Source: Bacillus sp. ISL-41
GTDB lineage: Bacteria; Bacillota; Bacilli; Bacillales; Cytobacillaceae
Reading direction: 5' to 3'
NCBI RefSeq assembly: GCF_018613235.1
Contig: NZ_JAGGQP010000009.1
Span: forward strand, 1-40,401
Length of the DNA stretch: 40,401 nt
This document shows positions 40,353 to 40,401 of this stretch, in pieces. Numbering within the stretch: position 1 is the stretch's first letter; every line of letters starts with the position of its first letter. The notes under the pieces are model-generated. The model had not been told where the DNA came from. It did not search any database and saw nothing but the letters and a program-made list of their open reading frames with translations. The position numbers and the translations under genes were made by a program.

Positions 40353-40401
40353 CTTATTAAAGGATAAAATTCCTTATTTCAAAAGCTCTAAAATCAACGC
40401 A

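Overview
The window reads as chromosome of a low-to-moderate GC, spore-forming Firmicute of the family Bacillaceae. Reasons: a B. subtilis-like 5S rRNA followed by a trnD-like tRNA array; sporulation genes prkA and yhbH; close homologues of yvgN, deoR, nupC, opuD, trmL and pbuG; strong AGGAGG ribosome sites; many hairpin-plus-T terminators; CcpA (cre) boxes. A Mesobacillus-type organism is a guess only. Many starts were moved to an internal ATG, GTG or TTG that has the proper Shine-Dalgarno.

1-2290: tail of a 23S gene, spacer with its own promoter, 5S rRNA, 15 intact tRNA genes and a terminator. Two tRNAs (fMet, Phe) are each preceded by a duplicate of their own 5' part followed by about 100 bp of hairpin-rich DNA. 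2510-12022: housekeeping and sporulation genes (B3/4-domain protein, queG, amidase-domain protein, trmL, nitroreductase, prkA, a small ORF, yhbH, a C39-like peptidase). 12138-20721: a betaine transporter, an RND/MMPL exporter split into two overlapping genes plus its TetR regulator with a 20-bp palindromic operator on the promoter, deoR-nupC with CcpA sites, and an NRDE protein. 20763-26637: flavin oxidoreductase, aldo/keto reductase, a 52-bp tandem repeat array (nine units), a small thioredoxin-like protein, a membrane protein, DegV and a Gfo/Idh oxidoreductase.

26804-33953 (minus strand) is the highlight: a six-gene operon coding, in order, a rhodanese lipoprotein, a Tat-exported molybdopterin catalytic subunit, a four-cluster ferredoxin subunit, an NrfD/PsrC membrane anchor, a TorD chaperone and a three-rhodanese lipoprotein. 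Order and sizes match, from memory, the srrEABCDF respiratory selenite reductase operon of Bacillus selenitireducens MLS10; the wider family is polysulfide/thiosulfate reductase. Electrons would pass from menaquinol through NrfD and the ferredoxin subunit to the molybdenum site outside the membrane, with the lipid-anchored rhodaneses plausibly handling sulfane sulfur or selenium.

34302-35834 is a purine permease under a guanine-type riboswitch. 36215-39996 holds a small Cys-containing protein and a CcpA-boxed operon for a ferredoxin-dependent 2-oxoacid oxidoreductase (P-loop ATPase, ferredoxin, alpha, beta, gamma). The window closes with a second roughly 52-bp tandem repeat and a terminator. 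Several small interspersed repeats recur in the rRNA spacer, inside the srr-like operon and at its end.
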